NCBI GenBank assembly: GCA_017848055.1
Contig: JAGALZ010000046.1
Coordinates: 1 to 64,000 of the forward strand
DNA from: Oscillospiraceae bacterium
GTDB lineage: Bacteria; Bacillota; Clostridia; Oscillospirales; Ruminococcaceae
Length of the DNA stretch: 64,000 bases
Reading direction: 5' to 3'
Of the stretch, positions 32,575-42,465 are shown piece by piece (position 1 is the stretch's first letter; each line of letters begins with the position of its first letter). The notes beneath the pieces are model-generated. The model worked only from the letters and a program-made list of their open reading frames with translations. It had not been told where the DNA came from and ran no database searches. A program made the translations under genes and the position numbers.

Positions 32575-33960
32575 ATGTCAATAAATATCGCACTCGACGG
32601 CCCATCAGGCGCAGGAAAATCTACAATCGCAAAAATGCTCGCCAAGAAAATGGAGTATGTATATGTCGATACAGGTGCACTCTATCGTTCGATTGCACTC
32701 TATATGCTCAGAAATAACGTCGATATAAATTCCGACGAAGCTGTAGAGGCAAAGCTCCCTGAGGTGGACGTTAAGCTTGCGTACGATAACGGCTCACAGC
32801 ATGTTATGCTCTGCGGAGAGGATGTCTCCAATATGATAAGAACTCCCGAGGTGTCAATGGGTGCTTCAAGAGTTTCCGCAATCCCCGCAGTAAGACAGTT
32901 TCTGTTTGATTTGCAGAAAACAATCGCCAAGGAAAACAATATCATTATGGACGGCAGAGATATCGGAACAGTCGTGCTCCCGAATGCCGATGTAAAGATT
33001 TTCCTCACAGCTTCAGCCGAGGAAAGAGCAAAAAGACGTTTCAAGGAGCTTTCCGAAAAGGGCGATACCTCAACATACGAAGAGGTTCTTGCCGATATCA
33101 ATCAGCGTGACTATAACGATACCCACAGAGAGGTAGCTCCGCTTAAAAAAGCCGACGACGCTATCGAGGTCGATACCACCACGCTTACTCTCGAAGAGTC
33201 TGCCGATGCTATCTATAACGTCATTATGGAAAAGCTCGACGGAAAAAAGAATGACACAGATAAGCCTGCACGTTCCTCAAGAAGGGAAGCGCTCGATTTC
33301 AGCAGCGTAAAGCCTGTCTTAAATCCTAAGAAATACAGCAAGCTGAAGCTTTTCGGCTATGCAATCCTCAGAGTTATCGTTACCTTCTGCTTCAGAATTG
33401 CGTTCAACCTTAAAATCCGTGGCAAGGAAAATGCCCCTAAAACAGGCTCGAATATCTTTGCCTCAAACCATAGAAGCTACCTTGACCCTATCCTCATTGC
33501 AACAAAAGCAAAGGTGCCCAATTGCTATATGGCAAAGGATGAGCTTTTCCACGGAAACAAGTTTTTCGTATGGCTTATAAAATATATGGGCGCATTCCCG
33601 GTTGTAAGAGGAAGCGGCGACTCAAGCGTAATCACTACCTCGATAGATAAGCTCGAGGAGGGAAGAAACCTTGTTATCTTCCCGGAGGGAACCCGTTCCA
33701 AGGATGGTACTCTTGGCAGAGGCAAAACCGGTGTCGCTCTTATCGCAGCCCTCGCTCAGGTTCCCGTAATTCCCGTTGCAATTTCTTTCAAGGGCGAAAA
33801 GCTTAAGTTCCGCTCAAAGGTAATTGTAAGATATGGTAAGGTTATCAGCCCCGAGGAACTCAGAATCGACACCTCACAGCCAAGAGAAATGAAGCGTGTC
33901 AGACAGAAAATCATGGAAAGCATCGCTGAACTGGTAGAAGAAAATGTTAAGGAATTGTAA
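32575..33960 (+). CDS. cmk-plsC: fused cytidylate kinase and 1-acylglycerol-3-phosphate acyltransferase
   Basis: 461 residues. Residues 1-220: CMP kinase (ALDGPSGAGKSTIAKMLA P-loop, VDTGALYRSIAL, DGRDIGTVVLP, RDYNDTHREVAPL). After a short linker (about 222-250), residues 255-461: PlsC acyltransferase (motif I ASNHRSYLDP, FPVVRG, motif III FPEGTRSKDG, VPVIPVAI). So one chain joins nucleotide and phospholipid synthesis. Each half has its full motif set; no frameshift. The stop overlaps the ispH-S1 start by 17 bases. Confidence 0.92.
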   Translation: MSINIALDGPSGAGKSTIAKMLAKKMEYVYVDTGALYRSIALYMLRNNVDINSDEAVEAKLPEVDVKLAYDNGSQHVMLCGEDVSNMIRTPEVSMGASRVSAIPAVRQFLFDLQKTIAKENNIIMDGRDIGTVVLPNADVKIFLTASAEERAKRRFKELSEKGDTSTYEEVLADINQRDYNDTHREVAPLKKADDAIEVDTTTLTLEESADAIYNVIMEKLDGKKNDTDKPARSSRREALDFSSVKPVLNPKKYSKLKLFGYAILRVIVTFCFRIAFNLKIRGKENAPKTGSNIFASNHRSYLDPILIATKAKVPNCYMAKDELFHGNKFFVWLIKYMGAFPVVRGSGDSSVITTSIDKLEEGRNLVIFPEGTRSKDGTLGRGKTGVALIAALAQVPVIPVAISFKGEKLKFRSKVIVRYGKVISPEELRIDTSQPREMKRVRQKIMESIAELVEENVKEL

Positions 33961-35914
33961 ATTTTTTACCGCAAAGACCGCTGGCTTTTGTTTTGGGGTG
34001 GACAGAGCCGTAAAAATAGTGTATAATATGTTAGATAGTCGGAATAAGGTTGTTACATTAGGCCCGATTATCCATAATAAGAATGTTGTCGGCGATTTGG
34101 AGCAAAAAGGCGTGTACGCAATCAGCGGTACAAATGAGGCAACAAGCGATATGACTGTCGTAATCCGTTCCCACGGAGTAGGACAGAATGTGTATGACGA
34201 GCTCTCTGAAATCGGTGCAGATGTCGTTGATGCAACCTGCCCGTTTGTCTCGAGAATACATAAAATTGCAAAGGATAGGTCGCAGCAGGGCGATGTGATT
34301 CTTATAGCAGGTGATAAAACCCATCCGGAAGTGGTCGGAATTTCTGGTCATTGTGTGTCAGAACCTTTTGTCTTTTCTGATGAAACCGAGCTTGAGAGAA
34401 TCATCGTAGATAACGGCCTTTCGGATAAAGCGGTTGCCGTTATTTCGCAAACTACATTCAATACCCAGATATGGCAGCGATGCATTGAAACTCTTGCGGA
34501 TAAGTTACCGAATGCCAGAGTGTTCGATACAATATGTAACGCTACCAGTGAAAGACAGCGTGAGGCGCAGCTTCTCGCAAAGGACTCCGATATCATGATA
34601 ATAGTCGGAGGCAAGCATAGCTCAAATACCCATAAGCTGGCAGCAGTGTGTGAAAAATACTGTCCGACACATCTTATTGAAACGGCAGATGAGCTGCATG
34701 GCATTGATTTTGGCAGTGCCGAAAAAATCGGGATTTCAGCCGGTGCATCTACCCCGGCTTATATAATCAAGGAGGTACAACAAACCATGAGTGAAATTAT
34801 GAACACAATGGAAGAATTCAACCTGGAGGCAATCGATCAGAGCTTTCAAAAAATATATACGGGGAAAAAGGTAACTGGTATCATTACTTCGGTAAACAAC
34901 AGCGAAGCAATGGTTGATATCGGAACAAAGCATACCGGTATCATTCCTTCATCTGAGCTCTCTTATGATTCTTCCGCAAAGGCAAGCGATATCGTAAAGA
35001 AGGGTGACGAGGTAGAGCTCATCGTACTCAAGATTTCCGATAAGGACGGTATCGTAACACTTTCCAAGAAGCAGGTAGACGCTGTAAAGGGCCTCGAAGC
35101 AGTTGAAAAGGCTCTCGAAGACGGAACAGTTCTTAAGGGAACAGTTACAAACGTTGTAAAGGGCGGCGTAATCCTTAACGCAAACGGTGTAAGAGTATTC
35201 GTACCTGCATCTCAGGCAACAGCAAGACGTGACGACAAGCTTGAAGAGCTCCTCAAGAAGGAAGTAGAGTTCAAGGTTCTCGAGGTTGTAGCTGCAAAGC
35301 AGAGAGTAGTAGGCTCCATCAGAGCTGTAGCTAAGGAAGCAAGAGCAGCAGCAAGAACTAAGTTCTTTGAAACAGCACAGGCTGGCGACGCAGTAAAGGG
35401 TACAGTTAAGTCTATCACAGATTACGGCGTATTCGTAGACCTCGGCGGAATCGACGGTCTTATCAGAAAGCCTGACCTTAGCTGGAACAGAATCAAGCAT
35501 CCTTCCGATGTAGTTGCAGTTGGCGACGAAATCGAAGTAATCATCAAGGAAATCGATGCTGAAAACGGTAAGATTGCCCTTACATACAAGAAGGACAACG
35601 AGAACCCATGGAACATCTTCGTAGAGAACTACGCAGTTGACCAGGTAATCGACGCTACAATCGTTTCTATCACATCCTTCGGTGCATTCGCTCAGATTAT
35701 CAACGGAGTAGACGGCCTTATCCACATCTCTCAGATTGCAAACACAAGAGTAGGCAACGTAGCTGAGCTTCTTGAAGTTGGCCAGAAGGTACAGGTTAAG
35801 ATTACTGAAATTGATACAGAAAAGAACAGAATCAGCCTCTCCATGAGAGCACTTCTCCCAGAAGAGGAAGCTGAGGAAGCAGCTGAAGAAGCTCCTGTAG
35901 CTGAAGAGGAATAA
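33944..35914 (+). CDS. ispH-rpsA: fused HMBPP reductase (IspH) and S1 RNA-binding protein
   Basis: 656 residues. Residues 1-282: IspH, the last MEP-pathway step, with the three cluster cysteines in AGFCFGVDRA, DATCPFVSR and DTICNATSERQ, and SAGASTPAYII at the end. Residues about 305-640: four S1 domains (GIITSVNNSEAMVDIG; GTVTNVVKGGVIL; GTVKSITDYGVFVDLGG; ATIVSITSFGAFAQI), then an acidic tail. The fusion is known in Clostridia. A strong internal ribosome site precedes an in-frame ATG at 34787, where the S1 part begins. The S1 half has more biased, repetitive codons (gta, aag, gaa), as for a highly expressed protein. Confidence 0.93.
   Translation: MLRNCKFFTAKTAGFCFGVDRAVKIVYNMLDSRNKVVTLGPIIHNKNVVGDLEQKGVYAISGTNEATSDMTVVIRSHGVGQNVYDELSEIGADVVDATCPFVSRIHKIAKDRSQQGDVILIAGDKTHPEVVGISGHCVSEPFVFSDETELERIIVDNGLSDKAVAVISQTTFNTQIWQRCIETLADKLPNARVFDTICNATSERQREAQLLAKDSDIMIIVGGKHSSNTHKLAAVCEKYCPTHLIETADELHGIDFGSAEKIGISAGASTPAYIIKEVQQTMSEIMNTMEEFNLEAIDQSFQKIYTGKKVTGIITSVNNSEAMVDIGTKHTGIIPSSELSYDSSAKASDIVKKGDEVELIVLKISDKDGIVTLSKKQVDAVKGLEAVEKALEDGTVLKGTVTNVVKGGVILNANGVRVFVPASQATARRDDKLEELLKKEVEFKVLEVVAAKQRVVGSIRAVAKEARAAARTKFFETAQAGDAVKGTVKSITDYGVFVDLGGIDGLIRKPDLSWNRIKHPSDVVAVGDEIEVIIKEIDAENGKIALTYKKDNENPWNIFVENYAVDQVIDATIVSITSFGAFAQIINGVDGLIHISQIANTRVGNVAELLEVGQKVQVKITEIDTEKNRISLSMRALLPEEEAEEAAEEAPVAEEE
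34769..34789 (+). promoter_or_regulatory. internal ribosome site and in-frame start before the S1 part
   Basis: AAGGAGG (34769-34775) lies 11 bases before ATG 34787, in frame with the fusion. Use would give a free 375-residue S1 protein. AAGGAGG also encodes Lys-Glu-Val of IspH, so it may be fortuitous. Confidence 0.4.
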
Positions 35915-36061
35915 TCTGATTGTAATAAGGGGGCGTGATATCGTCCACTTTTTCGTTTTAGAAAATATTTCAAGATGCAAATAAATGTTTTTCAGCATTA
36001 GCACGAAAGATTAGCAGAATAATATAGAAAGAGCAAATTTTGAAAGGCAAAAGTTTGAATT

Positions 36062-38338
36062 ATGGAAAATAAGAAAACTTCAGCAACAAAGAAAAAGGTT
36101 ATTAGGACAATCAAAAAGGTGATGGGTGTCCTCGGTACACTTCTTTGCTCACTGGTGCTCGTAGTTATAATTACAGGTTCAGTGTTCGTTACTGCAATTA
36201 CTGTGTACGTTATGAATTTTGCCGAGGCAACAGATGACTACGTTTCTCTGGAAGAAATCGAGCTTACCTATACCTCGCAGATTCTTGCACCTAACCCCGA
36301 CTACGACGGCACAAACGAGCAGTGGCAGGTCTACTATACAATGTCATCAGCCGGTGACAAAATGGTCTGGACAGAGTTTGACGAAATCTCAAGATATGTA
36401 ATCGACGCGTTCGTCTGCCCAGAGGACGAAAGATTCTATGACCACGACGGCGTTGACTTCAAGCGTACCTTCGGTGCCTTTGTAAATATCTTTATCCCAA
36501 TCTATGATAATATGCAGGGTGGTTCAACTATTACCCAGCAGACTATTAAGGTAATCACAGGCGACGATGCAAGAGACGGCGTTGAAGGTGTTTCGAGAAA
36601 GATAAGAGAAATCCTGCGTTCTATCAATACCGAGAATACCTACGGTAAGGACGATATCCTCGAAGCGTACCTCAACGTTATCTACCTCGGAAGAGCAGAG
36701 GGCTGTAACTATTACGGCGTGCAGTCTGCAAGTAACTTCTACTTCGGCAAGGACGTTAATGACCTTACGCTTGCCGAGGCAGCTACAATCGCCGCAATCA
36801 ATAAGGACCCGACATATTATAACCCTTACAGAAACCCCGAAAACAATAAGGGCAGAGCAACATATATCCTCGATAAGATGTACGAAAACGGAGCCGTTTC
36901 TTCCGACGAGTATTACCAGGCACTCGCTGACCTTGAAACAATCCAGATTGTCGGTGATACAAAGTATTCATCGGACGGAGAACAGCTTGCGTCGCAGTCA
37001 GCAGTTTCTTCATACTATGTAGACGCTACCATCAACCAGGCTATAGAAGAGCTTATGCAGATTTACGGTATCGACTATGAGTCAGCATCCTCAAGACTCT
37101 ATAGCGGTGGATATAAGATTTATACAAACGTAGACCTAGATATGCAGTCAAGGCTTGAGCAGGAGTACCTCGATGACTCGAACTTCCAGTCGTATGAGTT
37201 TAAAGACGACGAACTTTTAAGCTCGTTTATATGTATGGACTACGACGGCAGAGTTCTTGCTGTTATAGGTAACCGTGGCGAAAAGACATCTTCAAGAGTG
37301 TGGAATAACGCTACTATGGCAACCCGTTCTCCCGGCTCTACAATCAAGCCGCTTTCAGTGTTTGCACCTGCTATCGAGCAGGATATGGTAACATGGTCAA
37401 CTCTCCTCAAGGACGAGCCAATTGACCTTGCCGCAGCAGGCAGCACAGAGCCAAACCTCTTCCCGAATAACTATTCTGAGTATGGCGATGATGACCCTCA
37501 CTGGACACATAAGTATATGACTGTAGAAAAGATGCTCGAAACATCTACAAATACCGGTGCAGCACAGATTGTAAGAATGCTTACACCAACCTATTGCTTT
37601 AACTTCCTGCAGGGCAACCTGGGCTTTACAAGCCTCGTCCAGAGAGATGACGGCGGCAGGTCGGACGTTGCTTATTCACCAATGACTGTAGGCTCTCTTA
37701 CAAAGGGTATGTACCTCTCAGAGCTTGTTTCCGCATACCAGATTTTCGGTAACGGCGGTACATTCCACGGCCATTCGTTCATCAGTAAGATTGCAGATAA
37801 GGACGATAAGATTGTATATGAGTTTGACCCGTATGCAGTAAAAGCAATCGGCTCAGATACAGCTTACGTTATGAACAGAATGATGCTCCAGGTTGTTGAG
37901 GGCAAGGACGGAACCGGTAAGGCAGCAAATCTCGATACAGTCGAGGTTATCGCAAAGACCGGAACCTCTGAAAACTGGGAAAACCTCACATTTGTAGCCT
38001 GCACACCTGAGTATGTCAGCGGTATCTGGGTAGGCTATGAGAACCCTGAAGCTATCGATACCTCAAAGTATCAGAGCATCCCGAAGATATGGAAGAATGT
38101 TTTCGGTGAAATCGCTGATGAAGGACAGGTTAAAACCTTTAAGGGCGACTCTAATGTTTCACATCTCAAGTATTGTACAAAGACAGGATGCATCGCAACG
38201 GCTGACTGTAAGTCAACTGCAATGGGATACTTTAAGAACAGCAATACTCCTGATACATGTAAGGAGTGCCTTGTTATCGATGATGACGCAGTGCAGCAGC
38301 CTGGCGTTGAAGATAACTCAGATATCTACGGAAACTAA
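36062..38338 (+). CDS. class A penicillin-binding protein (PBP1-type)
   Basis: 758 residues. Builds peptidoglycan strands and crosslinks them. Cytosolic N-terminus, one membrane helix (about 20-52), GT51 glycosyltransferase domain (PEDERFYDHDGVDFKR with catalytic Glu, QGGSTITQQTIK, IYLGRAEGCNYYGVQSAS), and transpeptidase domain with SxxK in SPGSTIKPLS, SxN-type STNTG and KTGTS in VIAKTGTSENWE. The C-terminus has Cys-rich and acidic stretches. A 147-base gap precedes it; no convincing promoter found there. Confidence 0.94.
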   Translation: MENKKTSATKKKVIRTIKKVMGVLGTLLCSLVLVVIITGSVFVTAITVYVMNFAEATDDYVSLEEIELTYTSQILAPNPDYDGTNEQWQVYYTMSSAGDKMVWTEFDEISRYVIDAFVCPEDERFYDHDGVDFKRTFGAFVNIFIPIYDNMQGGSTITQQTIKVITGDDARDGVEGVSRKIREILRSINTENTYGKDDILEAYLNVIYLGRAEGCNYYGVQSASNFYFGKDVNDLTLAEAATIAAINKDPTYYNPYRNPENNKGRATYILDKMYENGAVSSDEYYQALADLETIQIVGDTKYSSDGEQLASQSAVSSYYVDATINQAIEELMQIYGIDYESASSRLYSGGYKIYTNVDLDMQSRLEQEYLDDSNFQSYEFKDDELLSSFICMDYDGRVLAVIGNRGEKTSSRVWNNATMATRSPGSTIKPLSVFAPAIEQDMVTWSTLLKDEPIDLAAAGSTEPNLFPNNYSEYGDDDPHWTHKYMTVEKMLETSTNTGAAQIVRMLTPTYCFNFLQGNLGFTSLVQRDDGGRSDVAYSPMTVGSLTKGMYLSELVSAYQIFGNGGTFHGHSFISKIADKDDKIVYEFDPYAVKAIGSDTAYVMNRMMLQVVEGKDGTGKAANLDTVEVIAKTGTSENWENLTFVACTPEYVSGIWVGYENPEAIDTSKYQSIPKIWKNVFGEIADEGQVKTFKGDSNVSHLKYCTKTGCIATADCKSTAMGYFKNSNTPDTCKECLVIDDDAVQQPGVEDNSDIYGN

Positions 38339-38343
38339 ATATT

Positions 38344-38382
38344 GTAACAATGCCTTTGCTGATTACGGTAAAGGCATTTGTT
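38344..38382 (+). terminator. possible terminator after the PBP gene
   Basis: TAACAATGCCTTT / AAAGGCATTTGTTA forms a long stem with one bulge, but no clean T run follows. Confidence 0.4.
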
Positions 38383-38408
38383 AAGTCATAATGTAACGGA
38401 GAAATACT

Positions 38409-39527
38409 ATGGAAAAACTAAGACTATGTGCACCATGCCATTTCGGACTTGAAAGCGTCGTTAATTTTGAGGCTAAGAGAATCGGCGGTGAAAATATAAC
38501 AGTAACCGACGGAAAGGTTTCATTTGACGGCGACCTCTCTGTGCTCGTAAAAGCAAACCTTACAATGTCTGTGGCAGAAAGAATTCTTATCGAACTGGCA
38601 TGCTTTAAGGCTGAAACCTTCGAGGATTTGTTCCAGGGAGTAAAAGCAATCGAGTGGGAAAGCTTTGTCGGAAAGACCGACGCATTCCCCGTGAAAACAG
38701 GCTATTCGCTCCACTCAAAGCTGACAAGTATTCCCGACTGCCAGTCTATTATCAAAAAAGCCGCAGTCGAAAGACTTAAGAGTAAGTACGGTATCTCGTG
38801 GTTTGATGAAACGGGAGCAACCGTTCCGATTCAGTTTTCTATTTTCAAGGATACTGCAACAATCTATATCGATACAAGCGGGGAAGGACTGCATAAAAGA
38901 GGCTACCGCCGTAAGTCCAACGACGCTCCTATCAAGGAAACTCTCGCAGCAGGTATCATCGACCTTGCAAGAGTAAGAAGCGATAGCATTGTCCAGGACC
39001 CTATGTGCGGTTCAGGTACTTTCCTTATCGAATCAGCTTATAAAGCACTCAGCATTGCCCCCGGTATCAGAAGAAGCTTCATCTCAGAGGGATGGGGATT
39101 TATTCCTAAGGACATCTGGAGCAGTTGCCGAGATGAAGCGCTTTCCAATATCAATAAGCAGGGTAAGTTCCATGCCTATGGCTCGGATATCGATGTAAAG
39201 TGCGCCGACCTCTCACTTATGAATGCAAAGAAAGCAGGAGTCGGCTCAAAGGTGTCCGTTGACCACCTCGACGTTAAGAACTTCAAGCCAAGAAACGGCG
39301 CAATTACTATCTGTAACCCACCGTACGGCGAAAGACTTCTGGAAATAAAGCAGGCTGAGGAGTTGTACAAGGTTCTTGGGCAGAAGCTCTGTCCGTCAAA
39401 GGAGAACCCCTGCTATATCATTTCACCACATGAGGACTTCGAAAAGTTCTTCGGAAAGAAAGCCGATAAACGCAGAAAGCTCTATAACGGTATGATAAAG
39501 TGCCAGCTGTTTATGTACTATCTCTAA
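38409..39527 (+). CDS. THUMP-domain rRNA (guanine-N2)-methyltransferase, RlmL/YpsC-like
   Basis: 372 residues. N-terminal ferredoxin-like/THUMP region (about 1-160), then a Rossmann methyltransferase with SAM motif QDPMCGSGTFLIESAY and catalytic NPPY (TICNPPYGERL). Relatives make m2G in 23S rRNA (RlmL, YpsC). FIDTSGEGLHKRGYR-type segment (YIDTSGEGLHKRGYR) is conserved in the group. ATAACGGAG precedes the start. Single gene between the PBP and glnN units. Confidence 0.88.
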   Translation: MEKLRLCAPCHFGLESVVNFEAKRIGGENITVTDGKVSFDGDLSVLVKANLTMSVAERILIELACFKAETFEDLFQGVKAIEWESFVGKTDAFPVKTGYSLHSKLTSIPDCQSIIKKAAVERLKSKYGISWFDETGATVPIQFSIFKDTATIYIDTSGEGLHKRGYRRKSNDAPIKETLAAGIIDLARVRSDSIVQDPMCGSGTFLIESAYKALSIAPGIRRSFISEGWGFIPKDIWSSCRDEALSNINKQGKFHAYGSDIDVKCADLSLMNAKKAGVGSKVSVDHLDVKNFKPRNGAITICNPPYGERLLEIKQAEELYKVLGQKLCPSKENPCYIISPHEDFEKFFGKKADKRRKLYNGMIKCQLFMYYL

Positions 39528-39616
39528 GGCAAAAGTCAGATTTTATAAAAACATCTTCCACAAGGATTTCTTTTTGTTCAAGGCTATAAAAGCGAGTAAA
39601 AAGGCATGTTATTTTC

Positions 39617-39646
39617 TTGACAAATAAGCCCCTGTGAATGTATACT
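39617..39646 (+). promoter_or_regulatory. promoter for glnN
   Basis: TTGACA (39617-39622) and TATACT (39641-39646) with an 18-base spacer. Confidence 0.75.
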
Positions 39647-39664
39647 TTAAGGTGATAAATTGTT

Positions 39665-39683
39665 TGCGAAAAGCTTTTTCGCA
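39665..39683 (+). promoter_or_regulatory. leader hairpin before glnN
   Basis: TGCGAAAA / TTTTCGCA with a 3-base loop, in the untranslated leader, ending 6 bases before the GGAGG ribosome site. May affect translation or RNA stability. Confidence 0.4.
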
Positions 39684-39701
39684 GTATCGGAGGTTACATA
39701 T

Positions 39702-41783
39702 ATGTCAATTCCTGAAATATTCGGCTGCGACGTTTTTAACGAGTCGGTAATGGAGCACAGACTCCCGAAGGATGTCTATAAATCACTCAAGAAAACTATC
39801 GAGGAGGGTAAGCACCTCGACCTTTCGCTTGCAAACGCTATTGCAACCGAAATGAAGAACTGGGCAGTTGAAAAGGGTGCAACCCACTATACCCACTGGT
39901 TCCAGCCAATGACAGGTATCACTGCCGAAAAGCACGACGGCTTTATCTCCCCATCAGGTGACGGCCACGTAATTATGGAGTTCTCGGGTAAGGAGCTTAT
40001 CAAGGGCGAAACCGACGCTTCATCATTCCCGTCTGGCGGACTGCGTGCAACCTTCGAAGCAAGAGGCTATACAGCATGGGACCCTACTTCTTATGCATTT
40101 ATCAAGAATAATATACTCTGTATCCCAACAGCCTTCTGTTCTTACAGCGGCGAGGCACTCGATAAGAGAACACCTCTCTTGCGTTCAATGGAAGCAATCA
40201 ATAAATCAGCCCTCAGAGTTTTAAAGATTCTCGGCAGCGACGCTACACACGTTACACCGAATATCGGTGCCGAGCAGGAGTATTTCCTCATCGACCGTCA
40301 TATGTATTCCCAGAGAAAGGACCTTATCTATACCTCACGTTCTCTCTTTGGTGCAAAGCCACCGAAAACACAGGAGCTTGACGACCACTACTTTGGTACA
40401 ATCAAAACAAGAGTAGCCGCGTATATGGAAGACCTCGACCGGCAGCTCTGGAAGCTGGGTGTGCTTGCAAAGACAAAGCATAACGAGGTAGCACCATGTC
40501 AGCATGAGCTTGCACCTATCTACTCAGTTGCAAACGTAGCGACAGACCATAACCAGCTCACTATGGAGCTTATGAAGAGAACCGCAAGACGTCACGGCTT
40601 CAAGTGCCTGCTCACAGAAAAGCCTTTTGCACACGTGAACGGCTCAGGTAAGCATATCAACTGGTCGCTCTCTACAAACACAGGCGTGAACTTGCTCAAT
40701 CCGGGTAAGACACCTGCCGAAAATGCACAGTTCCTGCTCTTCCTTGCCGCAGTAATCAAGGGTGTAAACAAGTATCAGGATTTGCTCAGAGTCTGTGTCG
40801 CTTCTGCAAATAACGACCATAGACTTGGCGCATCCGAAGCTCCACCGTCAATTATTTCTATATTCCTCGGCGATGAGCTTACAGCAATCCTCGATTCAAT
40901 CGTAAAGGGCGAGGAGTACCACGCTCATGGTAAGCAGACTATGGAGGTAGGAGTAGATATACTTCCTAACTTCGCAAAGGATACAACCGACAGAAACAGA
41001 ACTTCGCCTTTTGCCTTTACAGGTAATAAGTTCGAGTTCCGTTCACCCGGCTCCAAGCTCTCAGTAGCAGGCCCTACAACCTTTATCAATACAATCGTTG
41101 CTGACGTTCTCGATGAGTTTGCAGACGAGCTTGAAGGCGCGGAGGATTTGAAGTCTGCACTCAATAAGCTTATCAAGAAAACCATCGAGGAGAATAGCCG
41201 AATTATCTTCAACGGCGACGGTTATAGTCCCGAATGGGTAGAAGAAGCTAAGAGAAGGGGTCTTGCGAACTATCCGTCAACTCCCGATGCACTTCCTCAC
41301 TTCGCAGATGAGAAGAATGTCGAGCTGTTCGCAAGACATAACGTGTACAGCGAAACAGAAATCCGTTCAAGAATCGAAATTCTTTTCGATGAGTATATCA
41401 AGACAATCAAAATCGAAGCAAGAACAATGCTCGATATGGCTAACAAGGATATCTTCCCGGCTGTGTCATCTTATGTAAGAGATCTGGCAACTACCGCAAA
41501 GGTCGCAGGGGAGTGCGGCGTTGTAGCAGAGTATGAGCTTGAAACAGTGAAGAAACTCAATTCCCTTACCACACAGATGTATAAGGCATACCAGCAGCTT
41601 TGCGATATCGTAAAGCCTCTCGAAGCTCCGATTACAGGCTGTGAAAGTACAGCAAGATATTGCCGTGATTCTGTAATTCCTGCAATGAAAGCACTGCGTG
41701 CACCTGCAGATGAAATTGAAACACTCGTAGGCAGAAAGTACTGGCCATATCCAACATACGGCGAACTTCTTTTCTATGTTTAA
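39702..41783 (+). CDS. glnN: glutamine synthetase type III
   Basis: 693 residues from ATG 39702 (GGAGG upstream). Ligates ammonium to glutamate with ATP; the large type III form is common in Ruminococcus and Bacteroides. Signs: [84 protein letters not shown] and [19 protein letters not shown]. Full length. It uses 2-oxoglutarate-derived glutamate, which acn and icd in this window help make. Confidence 0.97.
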   Translation: MSIPEIFGCDVFNESVMEHRLPKDVYKSLKKTIEEGKHLDLSLANAIATEMKNWAVEKGATHYTHWFQPMTGITAEKHDGFISPSGDGHVIMEFSGKELIKGETDASSFPSGGLRATFEARGYTAWDPTSYAFIKNNILCIPTAFCSYSGEALDKRTPLLRSMEAINKSALRVLKILGSDATHVTPNIGAEQEYFLIDRHMYSQRKDLIYTSRSLFGAKPPKTQELDDHYFGTIKTRVAAYMEDLDRQLWKLGVLAKTKHNEVAPCQHELAPIYSVANVATDHNQLTMELMKRTARRHGFKCLLTEKPFAHVNGSGKHINWSLSTNTGVNLLNPGKTPAENAQFLLFLAAVIKGVNKYQDLLRVCVASANNDHRLGASEAPPSIISIFLGDELTAILDSIVKGEEYHAHGKQTMEVGVDILPNFAKDTTDRNRTSPFAFTGNKFEFRSPGSKLSVAGPTTFINTIVADVLDEFADELEGAEDLKSALNKLIKKTIEENSRIIFNGDGYSPEWVEEAKRRGLANYPSTPDALPHFADEKNVELFARHNVYSETEIRSRIEILFDEYIKTIKIEARTMLDMANKDIFPAVSSYVRDLATTAKVAGECGVVAEYELETVKKLNSLTTQMYKAYQQLCDIVKPLEAPITGCESTARYCRDSVIPAMKALRAPADEIETLVGRKYWPYPTYGELLFYV

Positions 41784-41792
41784 TACCAAAAG

Positions 41793-41816
41793 CCCTCGGT
41801 TGCCGAGGGTTTTTTT
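41793..41816 (+). terminator. terminator after glnN
   Basis: CCCTCGG / CCGAGGG with loop TTG, then T7. Confidence 0.88.
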
Positions 41817-41817
41817 G

Positions 41818-41846
41818 TTGACAATATTTTTTGAAAATGTTATAAT
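41818..41846 (+). promoter_or_regulatory. promoter for the two-helix membrane protein
   Basis: Consensus TTGACA (41818-41823) and TATAAT (41841-41846), 17-base spacer, starting 1 base after the glnN terminator. Confidence 0.85.
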
Positions 41847-41880
41847 AAATTCGTGTTACAAATAATTGGAGGATAAGATA

Positions 41881-42414
41881 ATGGGGAACAGATACTCAGG
41901 TCTTGCTGACAGTATCGAAGCAAGAAGACAAGCGAAGCTTCAGACGGAGAAAACAGCCTTCGCAAACTGCAAGGAGGATATGTCCGACGTAAGCTTTGAA
42001 GTAAAGGGAAGTGCCGACTCAGTAAAAGCTATGCTCCCTCTCATCGGATCCTTTCTGCTCTTTGTCGCATACTTTATTATCAAGTATTCCCGTGGCGATT
42101 CAGAAGAAATGGCGAGCGGATTTACATTTGTGTTCGGAGTGCTCGCAATTACATTTATAATAGTTTCCATTGCAATGTTTGTAACAGGCAAAAAGCCACC
42201 GGTTATCGTCCGTGGGAAAACTCTTTCAGTTGGAGATTTGAGCCTCACAAGTGATATGATTTCGCACGTCGAGTGTACCGCACTGAATCAGATAAAAGTA
42301 CATTCAAAAGGCAAGAAAGTCTGTGTGTTCAGCTGGAACGAAGATAACGGCGAGCTGTTTATGGCTTGGGCAAGAAAGTGCAAAATAGTAATCCTTGATA
42401 AAAGAGGATTATAA
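41881..42414 (+). CDS. unrecognised two-helix membrane protein
   Basis: 177 residues; ATG 41881 with TTGGAGGA about 8 bases upstream. Soluble N-terminus (1-50), two hydrophobic helices (51-68 and 80-102), then a soluble C-terminal domain (105-177) with a strand pattern (VIVRGKTLSVGDLSL, IKVHSKGKKVCVFSW) that could be PH-like. No signal peptide. I do not recognise the family. Single-gene unit with a consensus promoter. Confidence 0.65.
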   Translation: MGNRYSGLADSIEARRQAKLQTEKTAFANCKEDMSDVSFEVKGSADSVKAMLPLIGSFLLFVAYFIIKYSRGDSEEMASGFTFVFGVLAITFIIVSIAMFVTGKKPPVIVRGKTLSVGDLSLTSDMISHVECTALNQIKVHSKGKKVCVFSWNEDNGELFMAWARKCKIVILDKRGL

Positions 42415-42425
42415 TAGAATAAGCA

Positions 42426-42460
42426 AAGTCCGCAGAGTTATTCCCTGCGGACTTATTTTA
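42426..42460. terminator. bidirectional terminator between convergent genes
   Basis: AAGTCCGCAG / CTGCGGACTT, 9-base loop, with T-rich flanks on both strands. Confidence 0.8.
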
Positions 42461-42465
42461 TTTCA

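Noticed and set aside
34949-36004. Long minus-strand open frame (351 codons) opposite ispH-S1
   Set aside because: Leu/Cys/Tyr-rich shadow of the biased S1 codons; no ribosome site and no family resemblance.
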